This document shows positions 6,513-7,594 of a stretch of DNA of 7,594 nt, piece after piece (position 1 is the stretch's first letter; every line of letters starts with the position of its first letter). Source of the stretch: an uncultured Bacteroidota bacterium (GTDB lineage Bacteria; Bacteroidota; Bacteroidia; Chitinophagales; Chitinophagaceae); NCBI GenBank assembly GCA_903825065.1, contig CAIJZG010000010.1:1-7594 (forward strand). Reading direction: 5' to 3'. The translations under genes were made by a program, and so were the position numbers. Below the pieces are notes generated by a model, which saw only the letters and a list, made by a program, of their open reading frames with translations, ran no database searches and was not told the DNA's origin.

Positions 6513-7594
6513 ATGAAGGACCGTTTAAAAAAGTACTTTTTAAATCCTATTAATCATTACCTGCACGATAGTCGTTCAATAGGAATTACTTTATTAGTTT
6601 GTACTGCGTTATCTCTAATAATGGCAAATTCGGGAGAATTGGGTATCCATTATCAAGCAATTTTGAATGATAGTTTTTCAGGAACCCAAGACCATTATTT
6701 TCATTTTATTAGTTTAAATCTGCCTAATAGTCCATTATTATTTATCAATGATGGGCTTATGGCTTTATTCTTCTTTCTGGCCGGAATGGAAATAAAAAGG
6801 GAAATGCTGGAAGGAGATTTAGCCTCCATAAAACAATCTTTATTGCCCGTATTTGGAGCTTTAGGTGGAATGATTGTGCCTGCGATTTTGTTTTCGCTCA
6901 TCAATAAAGGAACAGATAATATAAGAGGTTGGGCAATTCCAACAGCAACTGATATTGCCTTCACATTAGGTGTGGTTGCTTTATTAGGAAAAAGAATTCC
7001 AATCGGGCTTAAGGTATTTTTAACCGCATTAGCCATTATCGACGATTTAGGTGCGATCATTGTCATCGCCATTTTTTATGGTAACGAATTACACTTGGTA
7101 TATTTATTGGCTGTACTTTTTTTTAGTGTAAGTATTTACTATCTCAATTATAAAAAAATTGCCTTTGGTTTTTGGCAAATCTTTTTGGGAATTACACTTT
7201 GGTATTGTATGTTCAATTCAGGAATTCATGCAACAGTTGCAGGTGTGATTTTTGCATTTCTGGTACCCACTGAATTACTCAAAAAAATGGAACAAAAAAT
7301 ACATATTCCCGTATATTTTATCATCATCCCGATATTTGCGCTTGCGAATACAGCAATTCCCTTACCCAGTGGAAGTTTGCATGCTTTGAATACTCAATTA
7401 AGCTGGGGGATCAAATTAGGACTTTGCTTAGGCAAACCTTTGGGAATTACGGGATTTTGCTATTACATTGTAAAACGGAAATGGGCTGCACTTCCAGCAG
7501 GTGTAAATCTTTATAAGTTAATTGGAGCTGGGATTTTGGCAGGTATCGGTTTTACGATGAGCATCTTTATATCAACACTTGCGTTTGAAAATGT
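6513..7594 (+). CDS. nhaA: Na+/H+ antiporter NhaA (3' end cut by the window)
   Basis: This is an inner-membrane antiporter that exports Na+ or Li+ in exchange for H+, used for sodium tolerance and pH homeostasis. 360 codons are present without a stop; E. coli NhaA has 388, so only a short C-terminus is missing. The functional residues are all visible by alignment to E. coli: Asp147 in PTATDIAF (Asp133), the ion-binding pair Asp177-Asp178 in AIIDDLGA (Asp163/164), Lys308 in GKPLGI (Lys300), the pH-sensor cluster in GMEIKREM (Glu93, Arg96, Glu97 for Glu78, Arg81, Glu82), and His239 in SGIHATVAG (His225). INDGLMALFFFLAGMEIKR and GIGFTMSIFISTLAF are classic NhaA signatures. The ATG at 6513 precedes a normal N-terminus (MKDRLKKYFLNPINHYLHD) just before the first helix. 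It starts 29 bp after the OstA-like gene, so read-through from that operon is likely, although an own promoter is possible. Nothing suggests loss of function. Confidence 0.97.
   Translation, partial: MKDRLKKYFLNPINHYLHDSRSIGITLLVCTALSLIMANSGELGIHYQAILNDSFSGTQDHYFHFISLNLPNSPLLFINDGLMALFFFLAGMEIKREMLEGDLASIKQSLLPVFGALGGMIVPAILFSLINKGTDNIRGWAIPTATDIAFTLGVVALLGKRIPIGLKVFLTALAIIDDLGAIIVIAIFYGNELHLVYLLAVLFFSVSIYYLNYKKIAFGFWQIFLGITLWYCMFNSGIHATVAGVIFAFLVPTELLKKMEQKIHIPVYFIIIPIFALANTAIPLPSGSLHALNTQLSWGIKLGLCLGKPLGITGFCYYIVKRKWAALPAGVNLYKLIGAGILAGIGFTMSIFISTLAFEN

Noticed and set aside
6701..7072. A 123-codon open frame on the minus strand
   Set aside because: It lies wholly opposite nhaA, whose plus-strand frame carries every known NhaA functional residue. 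The minus product has no recognisable motif.

Overview
The window is about 7.6 kb of AT-rich, gene-dense chromosomal DNA. It most likely comes from a member of the Bacteroidota, and the style of the proteins suggests a Chitinophagaceae-like relative. That placement is inferred from three things: the Bacteroidota form of LptD and of the OstA-like protein, the MCE protein with its conserved C-terminal tail (GSLGKLLND, then HPKRYVQLSIFGKK), and the lack of Shine-Dalgarno sequences at the starts. No tRNA, rRNA, CRISPR array, insertion sequence or phage gene was seen.

Layout. The minus strand carries one large gene (2741 to 54) for an LptD-type outer-membrane LPS-assembly protein. A 71-bp divergent intergenic region (2742-2812) separates it from a rightward series: an N-acetylmuramoyl-L-alanine amidase (2813 onward) whose reading frame is broken by a -1 shift near 3551-3555; a MlaD-family MCE lipid-transport protein (3818-4828); an OstA/LptA-like protein (4825-6483) overlapping it by 4 bp; and the first 360 codons of the Na+/H+ antiporter NhaA (6513 to the window end). 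The first 53 bases hold no identifiable feature.

How the genes fit together. Four of the five genes act in building or maintaining the Gram-negative envelope. LptD is the outer-membrane endpoint of LPS export, and the OstA-like protein is a candidate for the periplasmic bridge of the same pathway. The MCE protein belongs to a family that moves phospholipids between membranes, and the amidase cuts peptidoglycan. NhaA is an inner-membrane ion antiporter with no obvious functional link, although only 29 bp separate it from the preceding gene.

The most notable points are the amidase frameshift, which removes the catalytic C-terminal glutamate while leaving 63 well-conserved codons in the -1 frame; the lone cysteine pair in LptD; and the tight MCE/OstA-like coupling. 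I see no clear evidence of a wholly new system. The gene families are all recognisable.
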